From the NCBI RefSeq assembly GCF_003362805.1, contig NZ_QNQT01000001.1, positions 558,001 through 622,000 on the forward strand: 64,000 nucleotides of DNA, read 5' to 3'. Made by a program: the position numbers and the translations under genes. The stretch comes from Neobacillus piezotolerans (GTDB taxonomy: Bacteria; Bacillota; Bacilli; Bacillales; Cytobacillaceae). Shown here piece by piece: positions 41,533 through 51,933 of the stretch. The notes under the pieces are model-generated. The model was not told the origin of the DNA. It did not search any database and was given only the letters and a program-made list of their open reading frames with translations. Numbering within the stretch: position 1 is the stretch's first letter; every line of letters begins with the position of its first letter.

Positions 41533-44210
41533 AATTCCATGAAATGAATGCAAGCCAGGTGGAAGAGGCGCTGAATACTGACTATTCGTCTGGATTATCC
41601 CTGGAGGATGCGCAAAAGCGGATAAAAATCCACGGGTACAATGAGCTCGATGAAGGGGAAAAGCAATCCGCGCTGCTGCTGTTCATAAGCCAGTTCAAGG
41701 ATTTTATGGTCCTTGTCCTGCTGGCCGCTACGCTCATATCAGGGCTGCTGGGCGAGTATATCGACGCCATCGCAATTATTATGATTGTACTGATAAATGG
41801 CTGCCTCGGCTTTTTTCAGGAAAGAAAAGCCGAAAAATCGCTTCAGGCATTGAAGGAATTGTCGGCGCCGCAAATCCACGTGCTCCGTGAGGGAAAATGG
41901 CTGAAAATTCCATCGAGGGAAGCTGTTCCCGGTGATGTTATCAAATTCTCAAGCGGGGATAGAATTGGGGCGGATGTCCGTATCATTGAATCGAAGAGCC
42001 TCGAAATCGAAGAATCTGCCCTTACTGGAGAATCTGTGCCGGTTTCCAAGGAGGCCGGTATTCTTTCTGTGCCAAACCCCGGTCTTGGTGATATGGGAAA
42101 TATTGCATTTATGGGGACGATGGTGACAAGGGGAAGCGGCCTTGGCACCATTATAGCGACAGGGATGAAAACGGCGATGGGGCAGATCGCCGACTTGCTC
42201 CAAAGTGCGGAATCAGCGGAAACACCTTTACAAAGAAGGCTTGCCCAGCTTGGGAAAATACTTATAACAGTCGCGCTATTATTAACATTGCTTGTTGTCG
42301 TCATCGGCGTTATTCAAGGACATGGGCTGTACGAGATGGTTTTGGCGGGAGTCTCCCTCGCCGTCGCGGCCATTCCGGAAGGGCTGCCGGCGATTGTAAC
42401 GGTTGCCCTCTCTCTTGGCGTCCAGAAGATGATCAAGAGCAATGCAATTGTGAGGAAGCTTCCCGCGGTTGAAACTCTTGGCTGTGCATCGGTCATCTGT
42501 TCGGATAAAACGGGAACGATGACTCAGAACAAGATGACTGTAACACATCTGTGGAGCGGCGGGAAAAGCTGGACAGTGGACGGGATCGGCTATCAGCCGG
42601 AGGGCAGCTTTTTCGGGGAGAACAAACAGCCCGTCCAGGTCAGGAACGAAAAAGCGCTGCAGCAGCTTTTAATGTTTGGCATGCTTTGCAATCATTCCGA
42701 ACTGGCGCGTAAAGAAGAGGAGCTTGTACTCGATGGCGATCCGACGGAAGGGGCACTCCTTGTCAGCGCCATGAAAGCCGGCTATGACAGAAAAAAACTT
42801 CTCGAAGAATATAAGATTTTGAATGAGTTTCCATTCGATTCCACCCGTAAGATGATGAGTGTCGTCGTCCAAGACCGGCAGGGAAAGGTCTTTATTGTAA
42901 CAAAGGGCGCTCCTGATGTCCTCATTGGGGTCAGCAGCGGCATCCTTAAGGATGGAAGGGTTCAAACGATGGCTGGCGAAGCGAGGACTGAGGTGATTGC
43001 CGCTGTCGAAAGCCTTGCGTCAAAGGCGTTGAGGACGATAGCGGTTGCCTACAAAGCTTTGCCTGCCGGGCGGGTCATCCTGAATGAAAGGGAAGCGGAA
43101 AAAGAATTGACGTTCATCGGCGTACAGGGAATGATCGATCCTCCACGGCCGGAGGTAAAGGATGCGGTCCGTGAATGCCGTGAAGCAGGGATAATAACGG
43201 TCATGATTACCGGAGACCATATAATTACGGCCAAGGCAATAGCGGGCCAGCTTGGAATCCTTGCCGGAAACAGCCGGGTTATGGATGGAAAGACTCTTTC
43301 CGGAATGGCTGTCGATGAACTTGAAGAAGTGGTCGAGGAGATCTCGGTATTCGCGCGCGTTTCACCGGAACATAAGCTGAAAATTGTCAAGGCGCTCCAA
43401 AACCGGGGCCATATTGTCGCTATGACTGGCGACGGCGTAAATGACGCTCCCGCAATCAAGGCCGCCGATATTGGGATTGCCATGGGGATAGCGGGAACGG
43501 ATGTCGCCAAGGAGGCTTCCGCTCTTGTCCTCCTTGACGATAATTTCGCCACAATTAAATCGGCTATCAAAGAGGGCCGGAATATATATGAAAACATCCG
43601 GAAATTCATCCGGTACCTGCTTGCCTCTAATGTCGGGGAAATCCTTGTCATGCTTTTCGCGATGATCCTGGCCCTCCCGCTTCCGCTTGTCCCCATCCAG
43701 ATTCTTTGGGTGAACCTTGTGACAGACGGGCTGCCCGCCATGGCGCTTGGCCTAGATAAGCCAGAAGAAAATGTGATGAAGCGGAAACCGAGAAGCCCGC
43801 GGGAAGGGGTTTTCGCGCGTGGCCTTGGCTGGAAGGTTGTCTCAAGGGGGTTTTTGATTGGGATTGTGACGCTGCTCGCTTTTATGGCGATCTACAACAG
43901 GCACCCCGAACAGCTGGAGTATGCAAGGACAGTCGCATTCGCCACCCTCGTCCTGGCCCAGCTTATTCATGTATTCGACTGCCGGAGTGAAATTTCCGTC
44001 CTTTCGAGGAATCCTTTTGGCAACAAATATCTTGTTTGGTCGGTTGTATCATCGGCCGCCCTTATGGTCGCGGTCATTTATTATCCGCCGCTGCAGCCGG
44101 TATTCCATACGATCGCCATTAAGCCGAATGATTGGCTGTTGATTTGCGGGCTGTCCGCAATCCCAACTTTTTTGCTGGCAGGTACATTTTTGGCAAGAAA
44201 AACAAAATGA
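41529..44210 (+). CDS. yloB: P-type calcium-transporting ATPase (YloB)
   Basis: A P2A-type cation ATPase of 893 residues, like the spore-associated Ca2+ pump YloB of B. subtilis. The N-terminal MKFHEM start agrees with relatives. The actuator motif is ESALTGES, the membrane ion-site motif PEGLPA, the phosphorylated aspartate D326 in CSDKTGTMT, the hinge motif TGDGVNDAPA, and about ten membrane segments are visible. The M5-M6 region (NVGEILVML...IQILWVNLVTDGLPA) contains the Asn and Asp residues of calcium site II. It is divergent from rqcH; the ribosome binding site is discussed with the short ORF upstream. Confidence 0.95.
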   Translation: MKFHEMNASQVEEALNTDYSSGLSLEDAQKRIKIHGYNELDEGEKQSALLLFISQFKDFMVLVLLAATLISGLLGEYIDAIAIIMIVLINGCLGFFQERKAEKSLQALKELSAPQIHVLREGKWLKIPSREAVPGDVIKFSSGDRIGADVRIIESKSLEIEESALTGESVPVSKEAGILSVPNPGLGDMGNIAFMGTMVTRGSGLGTIIATGMKTAMGQIADLLQSAESAETPLQRRLAQLGKILITVALLLTLLVVVIGVIQGHGLYEMVLAGVSLAVAAIPEGLPAIVTVALSLGVQKMIKSNAIVRKLPAVETLGCASVICSDKTGTMTQNKMTVTHLWSGGKSWTVDGIGYQPEGSFFGENKQPVQVRNEKALQQLLMFGMLCNHSELARKEEELVLDGDPTEGALLVSAMKAGYDRKKLLEEYKILNEFPFDSTRKMMSVVVQDRQGKVFIVTKGAPDVLIGVSSGILKDGRVQTMAGEARTEVIAAVESLASKALRTIAVAYKALPAGRVILNEREAEKELTFIGVQGMIDPPRPEVKDAVRECREAGIITVMITGDHIITAKAIAGQLGILAGNSRVMDGKTLSGMAVDELEEVVEEISVFARVSPEHKLKIVKALQNRGHIVAMTGDGVNDAPAIKAADIGIAMGIAGTDVAKEASALVLLDDNFATIKSAIKEGRNIYENIRKFIRYLLASNVGEILVMLFAMILALPLPLVPIQILWVNLVTDGLPAMALGLDKPEENVMKRKPRSPREGVFARGLGWKVVSRGFLIGIVTLLAFMAIYNRHPEQLEYARTVAFATLVLAQLIHVFDCRSEISVLSRNPFGNKYLVWSVVSSAALMVAVIYYPPLQPVFHTIAIKPNDWLLICGLSAIPTFLLAGTFLARKTK

Positions 44211-44214
44211 GGTA

Positions 44215-44223
44215 TGATATAAT
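44215..44223 (+). promoter_or_regulatory. Extended -10 promoter for yloC-remA-gmk-rpoZ
   Basis: TGATATAAT is a perfect -10 with the TGn extension, 87 nt before yloC, just after the yloB stop. The -35 region is poor. Confidence 0.55.
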
Positions 44224-44309
44224 CACAAAGGTAGTAGAGTGGGCTCTATTGCCTTTTCTTTATGCTGCGGCAATTTGCCAGCCGGATTGTGAAAAGGATG
44301 TGCAGAAGA

Positions 44310-45185
44310 ATGATTGTGAGCATGACTGGTTTTGGAAGCTGCAAAAAAGAAACCGGAACCTTTTCTATTCAAGTTGAAGTCAAAACGGTTAATCATCGTT
44401 TTAGCGAATTTAGTTTCCGCATGCCCCGCTACCTGCTGAAGGCAGAGGACAAGTTTAAAAAGGCTCTTGGCCGGCACATACGCCGGGGCCGCGCCGAAGT
44501 CCATATCTCCGTGGACGGGGAAGGGCCGAGTGTAAGGGCTCTTCAAGTTGATTGGAACCTGCTGGACGAATATTACCAGTTTGTTACCGAAGCGGGCGCC
44601 AAATATGGATTTAATGCCATGGAAGCCTTTAAGCACGCGCTGGGGCGGGAGGAATTTTTACATATTGAGGAACGCGAATCGGGAAATGAGGAGATTGAGG
44701 CAATTATCCTCGAAGCAATCGATGAAGCAGGAGCGTCTGTGAAGCAAATGCGGCTTGCGGAAGGCGTGGCTTTGAAGAATGACCTGTCCGCGAATTTGGC
44801 TGGTTTCCAGACGATTGCAGCAGAATTGGCAGAATATGCCCCCTCCGTCATTGAACAATACAGAGCCAGGCTGTCCAAAAGGATGGCAGAATTGCTTGAT
44901 GGCGAGGTGGATGAGTCCAGGATTTTTGCCGAGGCCGCCCTTTTCGCCGACAAATCGGATATCCATGAAGAATTGGAGAGGCTGAAAAGCCACGTTTGCC
45001 AATTCAATTGCATTCTGGATGAAACGGAACCGGTAGGAAGGAAGCTGGATTTCCTCGTTCAGGAAATGAACCGGGAAGTGAATACAATCGGCTCCAAATC
45101 GAATGATTCACGCATCTCCGAACGCGTCGTCTTGATGAAGAGCCTGTTGGAAAAACTGAAGGAACAAATTCAGAACATTGAGTAG
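44310..45185 (+). CDS. yloC: YicC-family endoribonuclease (YloC)
   Basis: A YicC-like protein of 291 residues; members are RNA endonucleases or RNase adaptors in RNA turnover. The N-terminal signature MIVSMTGFGSCKKE and the KTVNHRFSEFSFRMPR segment identify the N domain, and the C-terminal DUF1732 domain has EPVGRKLDFLVQEMNREVNTIGSKSND. The ATG at 44310 starts at the conserved MIVSMTGFG; an upstream ATG at 44262 would add an atypical extension. The gene heads the yloC-remA-gmk-rpoZ set. Confidence 0.93.
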   Translation: MIVSMTGFGSCKKETGTFSIQVEVKTVNHRFSEFSFRMPRYLLKAEDKFKKALGRHIRRGRAEVHISVDGEGPSVRALQVDWNLLDEYYQFVTEAGAKYGFNAMEAFKHALGREEFLHIEERESGNEEIEAIILEAIDEAGASVKQMRLAEGVALKNDLSANLAGFQTIAAELAEYAPSVIEQYRARLSKRMAELLDGEVDESRIFAEAALFADKSDIHEELERLKSHVCQFNCILDETEPVGRKLDFLVQEMNREVNTIGSKSNDSRISERVVLMKSLLEKLKEQIQNIE

Positions 45186-45214
45186 GCCCCGTTTCAGATA
45201 AACAGCGTCGGGGC
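45186..45214 (+). other. RNA hairpin between yloC and remA
   Basis: GCCCCG (45186-45191) pairs with CGGGGC (45209-45214), enclosing a GTTT-CAGAT-AAAC stem. There is no T run behind it, so it is not a classical terminator; it may be a processing or stabilising element. Confidence 0.4.
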
Positions 45215-45246
45215 ATAATTATAAAATTGATGACTGGAGAATGGGC

Positions 45247-46135
<889 letters not shown>

Positions 46136-46357
46136 TTGTTATATCCATCTATTGATTCCCTATTGAATAAAATTGATTCGAAATACTCACTCGTATCTGT
46201 CGCGGCGAAACGGGCGAGATTTATGCAGCAAAGTGGCGGGCCCATCCTGGAAAAATACGTTTCACATAAATTTGTCGGGAAAGCTCTCGAAGAAATTTAC
46301 AGCGGACAGCTGACCTACCGGGTAGGAAAAAAAGCTGAAACGCCTGCTGAATCGTAG
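46136..46357 (+). CDS. rpoZ: DNA-directed RNA polymerase omega subunit
   Basis: The 73-residue omega subunit chaperones assembly of the beta-prime subunit. It begins with a TTG directly after the gmk stop; TTGGAGGCGG inside gmk provides the site 6 nt upstream, and the start aligns with MLDPSIDSL in relatives. The conserved core [16 protein letters not shown] and [12 protein letters not shown] is intact. A terminator follows. Confidence 0.95.
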   Translation: MLYPSIDSLLNKIDSKYSLVSVAAKRARFMQQSGGPILEKYVSHKFVGKALEEIYSGQLTYRVGKKAETPAES

Positions 46358-46380
46358 GCTGGGTTTCCTGTAGGAAAATG

Positions 46381-46408
46381 TCCCGCTAATTCACGCGGGG
46401 GTCTTTTG
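46381..46408 (+). terminator. Terminator after rpoZ
   Basis: CCCGC (46382-46386) pairs with GCGGG (46395-46399) around an 8-base loop, followed by GGTCTTTTGC. Modest strength. Confidence 0.6.
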
Positions 46409-46508
46409 CAAGGATTTTAATCGGGGCATGGCAGAGGCAAAACGTCATCCCCTTTCTTTTTGCCCGCAACCGACATGAGGACAGAAACCAATACATCGAT
46501 TTGACCAA

Positions 46509-46543
46509 ACACAAGCGCCTAATTCCGGGCGCTTGTGTTTTTC
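46509..46543 (+). terminator. Strong terminator in the rpoZ-coaBC gap
   Basis: ACACAAGCGCC pairs with GGCGCTTGTGT around TAATTCC+G and is followed by TTTTTCGG. It lies 150 nt beyond the rpoZ stop and 110 nt behind the first terminator. Confidence 0.85.
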
Positions 46544-46625
46544 GGAACGCCGCTATTTTACACCATCCGCACTCTAAGAAAGAAGCGGAAGAAAAGCACT
46601 CGCAGTACCCATATTCTTTCAATTT

Positions 46626-46634
46626 TGGTATAAT
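46626..46634 (+). promoter_or_regulatory. Extended -10 promoter of the coaBC-rpe operon
   Basis: TGGTATAAT is a perfect -10 with the TGn extension, 84 nt before coaBC. The -35 is not convincing. Confidence 0.55.
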
Positions 46635-46717
46635 AGGAACGGGTGTTCCTGGTTACGGGAATTATCTTTTTAAGTTTCTTTTAGAACCTAATGACAGTAG
46701 AGGCGGAGGAATGCCAA

Positions 46718-47926
46718 ATGCTTGAAGGGAAGAAAATCTTGCTGTGCGTCACCGGAGGGATTGCGGTGTACAAAGCCGCCGCGCTTACGAGCAAGCTTGT
46801 CCAGGCCGGGGCCCAGGTGAAAGTAATTATGAGCGAGTCAGCAGCTAAGTTTGTCGCGCCATTAACATTCCAGGCTTTATCGCGGAATGATGTTTATACC
46901 GATACATTTGATGAGAAAATTCCAGGGGCCATCGCGCATATAGATCTGGCGGATTGGCCGGATTTGGTAATTTGCGCGCCAGCCACAGCCAATACAATCG
47001 GAAAGCTTGCGGGAGGCATCGCCGATAACATGGTCACAACCACCCTCCTGGCAACCGAGGCGCCGGTCTGGATCGCACCCGCTATGAATGTCCATATGTA
47101 TGGACATCCTGCGGTAATGAGGAATATCGAAACGCTTCATGGATTCGGATACAGGTTCATTGAGCCTGGCGAAGGCTTCCTTGCCTGCGGGTATGTCGGA
47201 AAAGGCAGGCTTGAAGAGCCGGAAAGGATAGTCGAGCTTGCCGCCAGTTTCTTCGCCGGGGAAAAAGGGAAATTGTCTGGCAGGACGGTCCTTGTCACAG
47301 CAGGCCCAACCAGGGAGAGGATTGACCCTGTCAGGTTCATTTCGAACGACTCGAGTGGAAAGATGGGCTACGCGATTGCGGAGGAAGCCCTCCGCGAAGG
47401 AGCGAAAGTCATTCTTATCACAGGGCCGGTCGGGATCGAGCCGCCAAAAGGGGCACTGGTTGTTCGGGTTGAAAGCGCACAGGAAATGTACGATGCAGCG
47501 CTGGGCTATTTCGAGGAGGCGGATATCGTCATAAAATCAGCGGCGGTGTCCGATTACCGGCCAAAAACCACCTATGCGCACAAAGTCAAAAAAAAGCCAG
47601 GCAATGAAACAATCGAGCTTGAAAGGACAAAGGATATCCTGATGGAACTCGGAAAAAGAAAAACTCGCCAGGTACTCGTTGGCTTTGCGGCCGAAACAAA
47701 CAATCTCGAGGAATACGCGAAAAGGAAACTTGCAGCCAAGAACGCCGATATGATTGTAGCGAATGATGTCACAGCCAGCGGGGCGGGCTTCGGGACCGAC
47801 ACGAATATCGTAACGCTGTTCAGGACTGATGGTTCGAACGAAAGCCTCCCGCTCTTGGCAAAGCATGAAGTCGCGAGAAGGATTTTACAGGAAGCATCCA
47901 TCCTGGCAGAGGGGGCGGGTAAATGA
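46718..47926 (+). CDS. coaBC: Bifunctional phosphopantothenoylcysteine decarboxylase / phosphopantothenate--cysteine ligase
   Basis: CoaBC carries out two steps of coenzyme A synthesis. The ATG at 46718 behind AGGCGGAGGA gives 402 residues. The N-terminal CoaC half is a flavoprotein with CVTGGIAVYKAA, CAPATANTIGKLA, PAMNVHMY and the catalytic cysteine in ACGYVGKGRL; the C-terminal CoaB half has VTAGPTRERIDPVRFISN and SAAVSDYRP. It opens the long operon, and its stop overlaps priA (ATGA). Confidence 0.96.
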   Translation: MLEGKKILLCVTGGIAVYKAAALTSKLVQAGAQVKVIMSESAAKFVAPLTFQALSRNDVYTDTFDEKIPGAIAHIDLADWPDLVICAPATANTIGKLAGGIADNMVTTTLLATEAPVWIAPAMNVHMYGHPAVMRNIETLHGFGYRFIEPGEGFLACGYVGKGRLEEPERIVELAASFFAGEKGKLSGRTVLVTAGPTRERIDPVRFISNDSSGKMGYAIAEEALREGAKVILITGPVGIEPPKGALVVRVESAQEMYDAALGYFEEADIVIKSAAVSDYRPKTTYAHKVKKKPGNETIELERTKDILMELGKRKTRQVLVGFAAETNNLEEYAKRKLAAKNADMIVANDVTASGAGFGTDTNIVTLFRTDGSNESLPLLAKHEVARRILQEASILAEGAGK

Positions 47927-50337
47927 ATATTGCGAGCGTCATCGTCGATGTGCCTGCAAAACAGACGGACAAGCCATTTGACTACGAAATCCCCGAAAAA
48001 TGGATTGGTGCGATTGTTCCTGGCATGAGGGTCATTGTCCCCTTTGGTCCAAGGCGGGTGCAGGGGTTCGTGATTGGCCTGAAGGACCATTCCGAATTCG
48101 AAAGCCTGAGGGAAATCCAGGAACCGATGGATTTGGTTCCTGTTTTGAACAGTGAACTGCTGGGCCTTGGCAACTGGCTCACCGAAAAAACGCTCAGCTT
48201 TAAAATTTCAGCGTACCAGGCGATGCTGCCGGCCGCTTTGAAAGCAAAATACAATAAAAAAGTAAAGCTCGCCCAGGGAGCAAGCATCGAAGATCTTCCG
48301 GAAAGCCTCCGCCATTATTTTGAAGGCGACAAGGCCATTGGATGGGAAGATGCCGTAAAGGGCGGGCTTGTTCCCGTCCTTCAGAAACAAGCGGCGGCGG
48401 GCACCCTTGAAGTCCTATATGAAGTGCGCGAAAGGCTTGGGAAAAAACATATAAAATATATCGTTCCACTTCTTCCTCCAGAGGGGCTGAAGGCCAAATA
48501 TGAGGAAGTATCCGGTCGGGCCGCAAAGCAGAAGGAACTGCTTGAGTTCTTTATTGGCAATCCTGAGCCGATAGAGGCGAAGAAGCTGACGAATGAACTG
48601 GGGTATTCTCAATCAGCGGTCAAGTCCCTGGTCGACCGGGGCTGCCTCGGCGAGAAAGAGCTTGAGGTATACCGCGATCCGTATGAGGACCGTCATTTTC
48701 CAAAAACAGCCCCGCTTAAGCTGACCGCCGCGCAAAAGGCGGCCATTTCACCAGTGAAGGCCGCGATTTCGGAAGGCCGCCATGAGGTATTCCTGCTTTA
48801 TGGGGTAACGGGCAGCGGGAAAACGGAAATCTACCTGCAATCAATCCAGGATGTGATTGAAAAAGGCAAGGAAGCAATTGTTCTTGTTCCGGAAATCTCC
48901 CTTACGCCGCAAATGGTCGAACGGTTCAAGGGAAGATTTGGCGCGGAGGTGGCAGTCCTTCACAGCGGTTTATCGGCAGGGGAAAAATACGATGAGTGGC
49001 GGAAAATCCAGCGCCGAGAGGTAAAGGTGGCCGTCGGCGCGAGGTCGGCGATTTTCGCCCCGTTTGAAAACCTGGGAATTATCATTATTGATGAAGAGCA
49101 TGAAACAAGCTACAAACAAGAGGATATGCCGCGTTACCACGCAAGGGACGCCGCTATTGAAAGGGGAAGGAATCATGCCTGCCCGATCATCCTCGGAAGC
49201 GCGACCCCATCCCTTGAGTCGTTCGCCAGGGCCCAGAAAGGGGTATATTCCCTTTTATCGCTTCCGGACAGAATGAACAACCAGCCAATGCCCGAGGTCG
49301 CAATTATCGACATGAGGGAAGAAATGCGTTCCGGGAACCGGTCGATGTTTTCACGGAAGCTGTTTGAAAAAATCGAGGACAGGCTTGGCAAAAAGGAACA
49401 GATTGTCCTCTTCCTTAATAAACGCGGCCATTCATCTTTTGTAATGTGCAGGGACTGCGGCTATGTCATGGGATGCCCGCATTGCGATATTTCCCTGACA
49501 TACCACAGGAGAAACGAGCAGATGAAGTGCCATTATTGCGGATATGAAACGCACGTCCCGCTACAATGCCCTGAATGCCTGAGCGACCATATCCGCTACT
49601 TTGGGACGGGCACACAAAAAGTGGAAGAGGAATTGGGCAAGCTGCTTCCCCATGCCAGGGTAGTCAGGATGGACATGGACACAACCGGCAGGAAAGGGTC
49701 GCATGAGAGATTATTGAAGGAATTCTCGGAAGGGCGGGCGGATATCCTTCTCGGTACACAAATGATTGCCAAGGGCCTGGATTTTCCGAATATCACCCTT
49801 GTCGGCGTCCTATCGGCGGATACGATGCTGCATATACCGGACTTCCGCTCTGCGGAAAAAACGTTCCAGCTCCTGACCCAGGTAAGCGGACGTGCGGGCC
49901 GCCATGAGCTTCCGGGCGAGGTGGTCATCCAGACCTACACCCCCGAACATTACAGCATTGAACTTGCAGGCAGCCAAAACTATGATGTTTTTTACCAGAG
50001 GGAAATGATGTCCAGAAAAGTTCATAAATATCCGCCGTTTTACTATCTCGCCCTTGTCACGGTCAGCCATGGCCAGCTCATGAAGGCGGTGTCGGTCACC
50101 GAGCAAATCACCGCGTTCCTTAGGGCGAGGGTTTCCGAGGACGCTGTCGTATTGGGACCGGTGGCATCCCCTATCCCAAGGATCAATGACCGATACCGTT
50201 ATCAATGCCTCGTGAAATACAAACGTGAGCCATCCCTTCCTGAAAACTTGAAACAGGTGATTGATAGATACCAGAAAGAGGAAGGCGCAAGCGGCCTTCA
50301 AGTTTCGGTCGACATCAATCCATTCTTATTGATGTAA
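47923..50337 (+). CDS. priA: Primosomal replication restart helicase PriA
   Basis: PriA reloads the replisome at collapsed forks. The 804 residues contain the N-terminal 3' DNA-binding domain (VDVPAKQTDKPFDYEIP), a winged helix, and a superfamily 2 helicase core with GVTGSGKTEIY (Walker A) and IIDEEHETSYK (DEEH box). A zinc-binding insertion with eight cysteines lies near residues 507-547 (CRDCGYVMGCPHC, CHYCG, CPEC). The final SGRAGR motif VI is intact. Start and stop fit the ATGA overlap with coaBC. Confidence 0.97.
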   Translation: MNIASVIVDVPAKQTDKPFDYEIPEKWIGAIVPGMRVIVPFGPRRVQGFVIGLKDHSEFESLREIQEPMDLVPVLNSELLGLGNWLTEKTLSFKISAYQAMLPAALKAKYNKKVKLAQGASIEDLPESLRHYFEGDKAIGWEDAVKGGLVPVLQKQAAAGTLEVLYEVRERLGKKHIKYIVPLLPPEGLKAKYEEVSGRAAKQKELLEFFIGNPEPIEAKKLTNELGYSQSAVKSLVDRGCLGEKELEVYRDPYEDRHFPKTAPLKLTAAQKAAISPVKAAISEGRHEVFLLYGVTGSGKTEIYLQSIQDVIEKGKEAIVLVPEISLTPQMVERFKGRFGAEVAVLHSGLSAGEKYDEWRKIQRREVKVAVGARSAIFAPFENLGIIIIDEEHETSYKQEDMPRYHARDAAIERGRNHACPIILGSATPSLESFARAQKGVYSLLSLPDRMNNQPMPEVAIIDMREEMRSGNRSMFSRKLFEKIEDRLGKKEQIVLFLNKRGHSSFVMCRDCGYVMGCPHCDISLTYHRRNEQMKCHYCGYETHVPLQCPECLSDHIRYFGTGTQKVEEELGKLLPHARVVRMDMDTTGRKGSHERLLKEFSEGRADILLGTQMIAKGLDFPNITLVGVLSADTMLHIPDFRSAEKTFQLLTQVSGRAGRHELPGEVVIQTYTPEHYSIELAGSQNYDVFYQREMMSRKVHKYPPFYYLALVTVSHGQLMKAVSVTEQITAFLRARVSEDAVVLGPVASPIPRINDRYRYQCLVKYKREPSLPENLKQVIDRYQKEEGASGLQVSVDINPFLLM

Positions 50338-50338
50338 T

Positions 50339-50357
50339 GGGCGGCGGATTCCCGCCC
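50339..50357 (+). other. Hairpin after priA without U tract
   Basis: GGGCGG (50339-50344) pairs with CCGCCC (50352-50357). No T run follows at once, so transcription probably continues into def. Confidence 0.4.
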
Positions 50358-50450
50358 AAGCAGGCCATGGCCATGAAAAAACGGGATTACCACCCCCTTT
50401 TTTTGGTAAAAGTAATAAAGTAACCTAAAAGGCAATTGGAGGAACATTCT

Positions 50451-50936
50451 TTGGCAATTCGCAAACTAGTAGTATATCCAGCAGAAATTTTGGAGCAGCC
50501 CTGCAGCGAAATCAGCAAGTTTGATAAAAAGCTTGGGAAGCTCCTTGATGATATGTATGAAACAATGATTGAATTCGATGGCGTCGGCCTCGCAGCCCCT
50601 CAAATCGGGCAGCCAGTCCGAGTTGCCATTGTCGATGTGGATGACGAATCGGGAACGATTGAAATGATCAACCCCAAAATCCTGTCCACATCAGGGGAAC
50701 AAACAGGGGTGGAAGGCTGCCTCAGCTTTCCTGGTCTATACGGCGAGGTAACACGGCCACATTATGTGAAAATCGAAGCCAGTGACCGTAAAGGAAGAAG
50801 CTATACCATGGAGGCGGATGGATTCCTCGCCAGGGCCATCCAGCATGAAATCGACCACCTCGATGGAGTACTATTTACCTCCAAAGTTACCCGGTACTTG
50901 GAAAAAGACGAACTAGAGGGAGTGGAAAGCGAATGA
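50451..50936 (+). CDS. def: Peptide deformylase
   Basis: Def removes the N-formyl group from new proteins. The TTG at 50451, 7 nt behind GGAGGA, gives 161 residues beginning (M)[13 protein letters not shown], which aligns with relatives; the frame is open further up but starts there precede the ribosome binding site. The three catalytic motifs are [18 protein letters not shown] and QHEIDHLDG, giving the Cys-His-His metal site. Its stop overlaps fmt (ATGA), the partner enzyme that adds the formyl group. Confidence 0.96.
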   Translation: MAIRKLVVYPAEILEQPCSEISKFDKKLGKLLDDMYETMIEFDGVGLAAPQIGQPVRVAIVDVDDESGTIEMINPKILSTSGEQTGVEGCLSFPGLYGEVTRPHYVKIEASDRKGRSYTMEADGFLARAIQHEIDHLDGVLFTSKVTRYLEKDELEGVESE

Positions 50937-51877
50937 CGAGAATAGTTTTTATGGGAACTCCCGATTTTTCGGTTCCGGTGCTAAGGCGGCTGATAGAAGA
51001 CGGCTATGAAGTGGCCGCGGTTGTTACCCAGCCTGACAGGCCGGTTGGGAGGAAAAGGGTGCTGACTCCGCCTCCAGTAAAAGTGGAAGCGGAAAGGCAT
51101 GGCATTCCTGTCCTTCAGCCCGAGAAAATAAGGCTGAAGGAGGAAGTGGGCAAAGTGCTGGCATTTGCACCCGATATCATTGTCACAGCGGCATTCGGGC
51201 AAATATTGCCAAAGGAGCTTCTTGAATCCCCGCCCCATGGCTGTATTAATGTCCATGCCTCCTTGCTTCCAGAGCTGCGCGGTGGCGCTCCGATTCATTA
51301 CTCCATAATCCAGGGTAAGGAAAAGACCGGAATAACAATCATGTATATGGAGGAAAAGCTTGATGCGGGTGATATCCTTACCCAAGCGGAGGTCCCAATT
51401 ACCGAAACTGATACGGTTGGAACCCTTCATGACAAGTTGAGTGCAGCGGGTGCGGAACTTTTATCCGAAACAATGCCAAAGCTGCTTAAAGGGGAACTTT
51501 CCCCGGTTAAACAAAATGAAGATGAAGCCACGTTCGCATTCAATATAAAACGGGAAGAAGAACGGGTTGACTGGAACAAAACAGGCGAAGAAATCTATAA
51601 CCAAATTAGGGGAATGAATCCATGGCCGGTTGCCTATACGACCCTCAGCGGCACAGTGGTGAAGCTGTGGGCGGCAGAAAAAGTCCAGTTAAAGGGGATC
51701 GGTCAGCCTGGCCAGATCGTTTCCTTGGATGAACTCGGCATAACGGTTGGAACCGGAAACGAAACCGGAGTTAAAATAACAGAGCTGCAGCCTTCAGGTA
51801 AAAAGCCGATGGATGCGGGCCAATTTTTGCGGGGGGCCGGCAGTAAACTGCAGGCTGGCCATAAATTCGGCGATTAA
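50933..51877 (+). CDS. fmt: Methionyl-tRNA formyltransferase
   Basis: Fmt formylates initiator Met-tRNA using 10-formyl-tetrahydrofolate. The 314 residues have the N-terminal formyltransferase domain with [20 protein letters not shown], whose asparagine and histidine are catalytic, and the C-terminal OB-like tRNA-binding domain. The ATG overlaps the def stop. The pairing of def and fmt is common in bacteria. Confidence 0.97.
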   Translation: MTRIVFMGTPDFSVPVLRRLIEDGYEVAAVVTQPDRPVGRKRVLTPPPVKVEAERHGIPVLQPEKIRLKEEVGKVLAFAPDIIVTAAFGQILPKELLESPPHGCINVHASLLPELRGGAPIHYSIIQGKEKTGITIMYMEEKLDAGDILTQAEVPITETDTVGTLHDKLSAAGAELLSETMPKLLKGELSPVKQNEDEATFAFNIKREEERVDWNKTGEEIYNQIRGMNPWPVAYTTLSGTVVKLWAAEKVQLKGIGQPGQIVSLDELGITVGTGNETGVKITELQPSGKKPMDAGQFLRGAGSKLQAGHKFGD

Positions 51878-51933
51878 CACCGGTTTTGTTCCGGATTGAA
51901 AGGAGAGAAGGGCGCGCTTAATAGCCCGAATAA

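Noticed and set aside
46386-46622. - strand ORF of 78 codons in the rpoZ-coaBC gap
   Set aside because: It spans two terminator hairpins, and no ribosome binding site or family similarity was seen.
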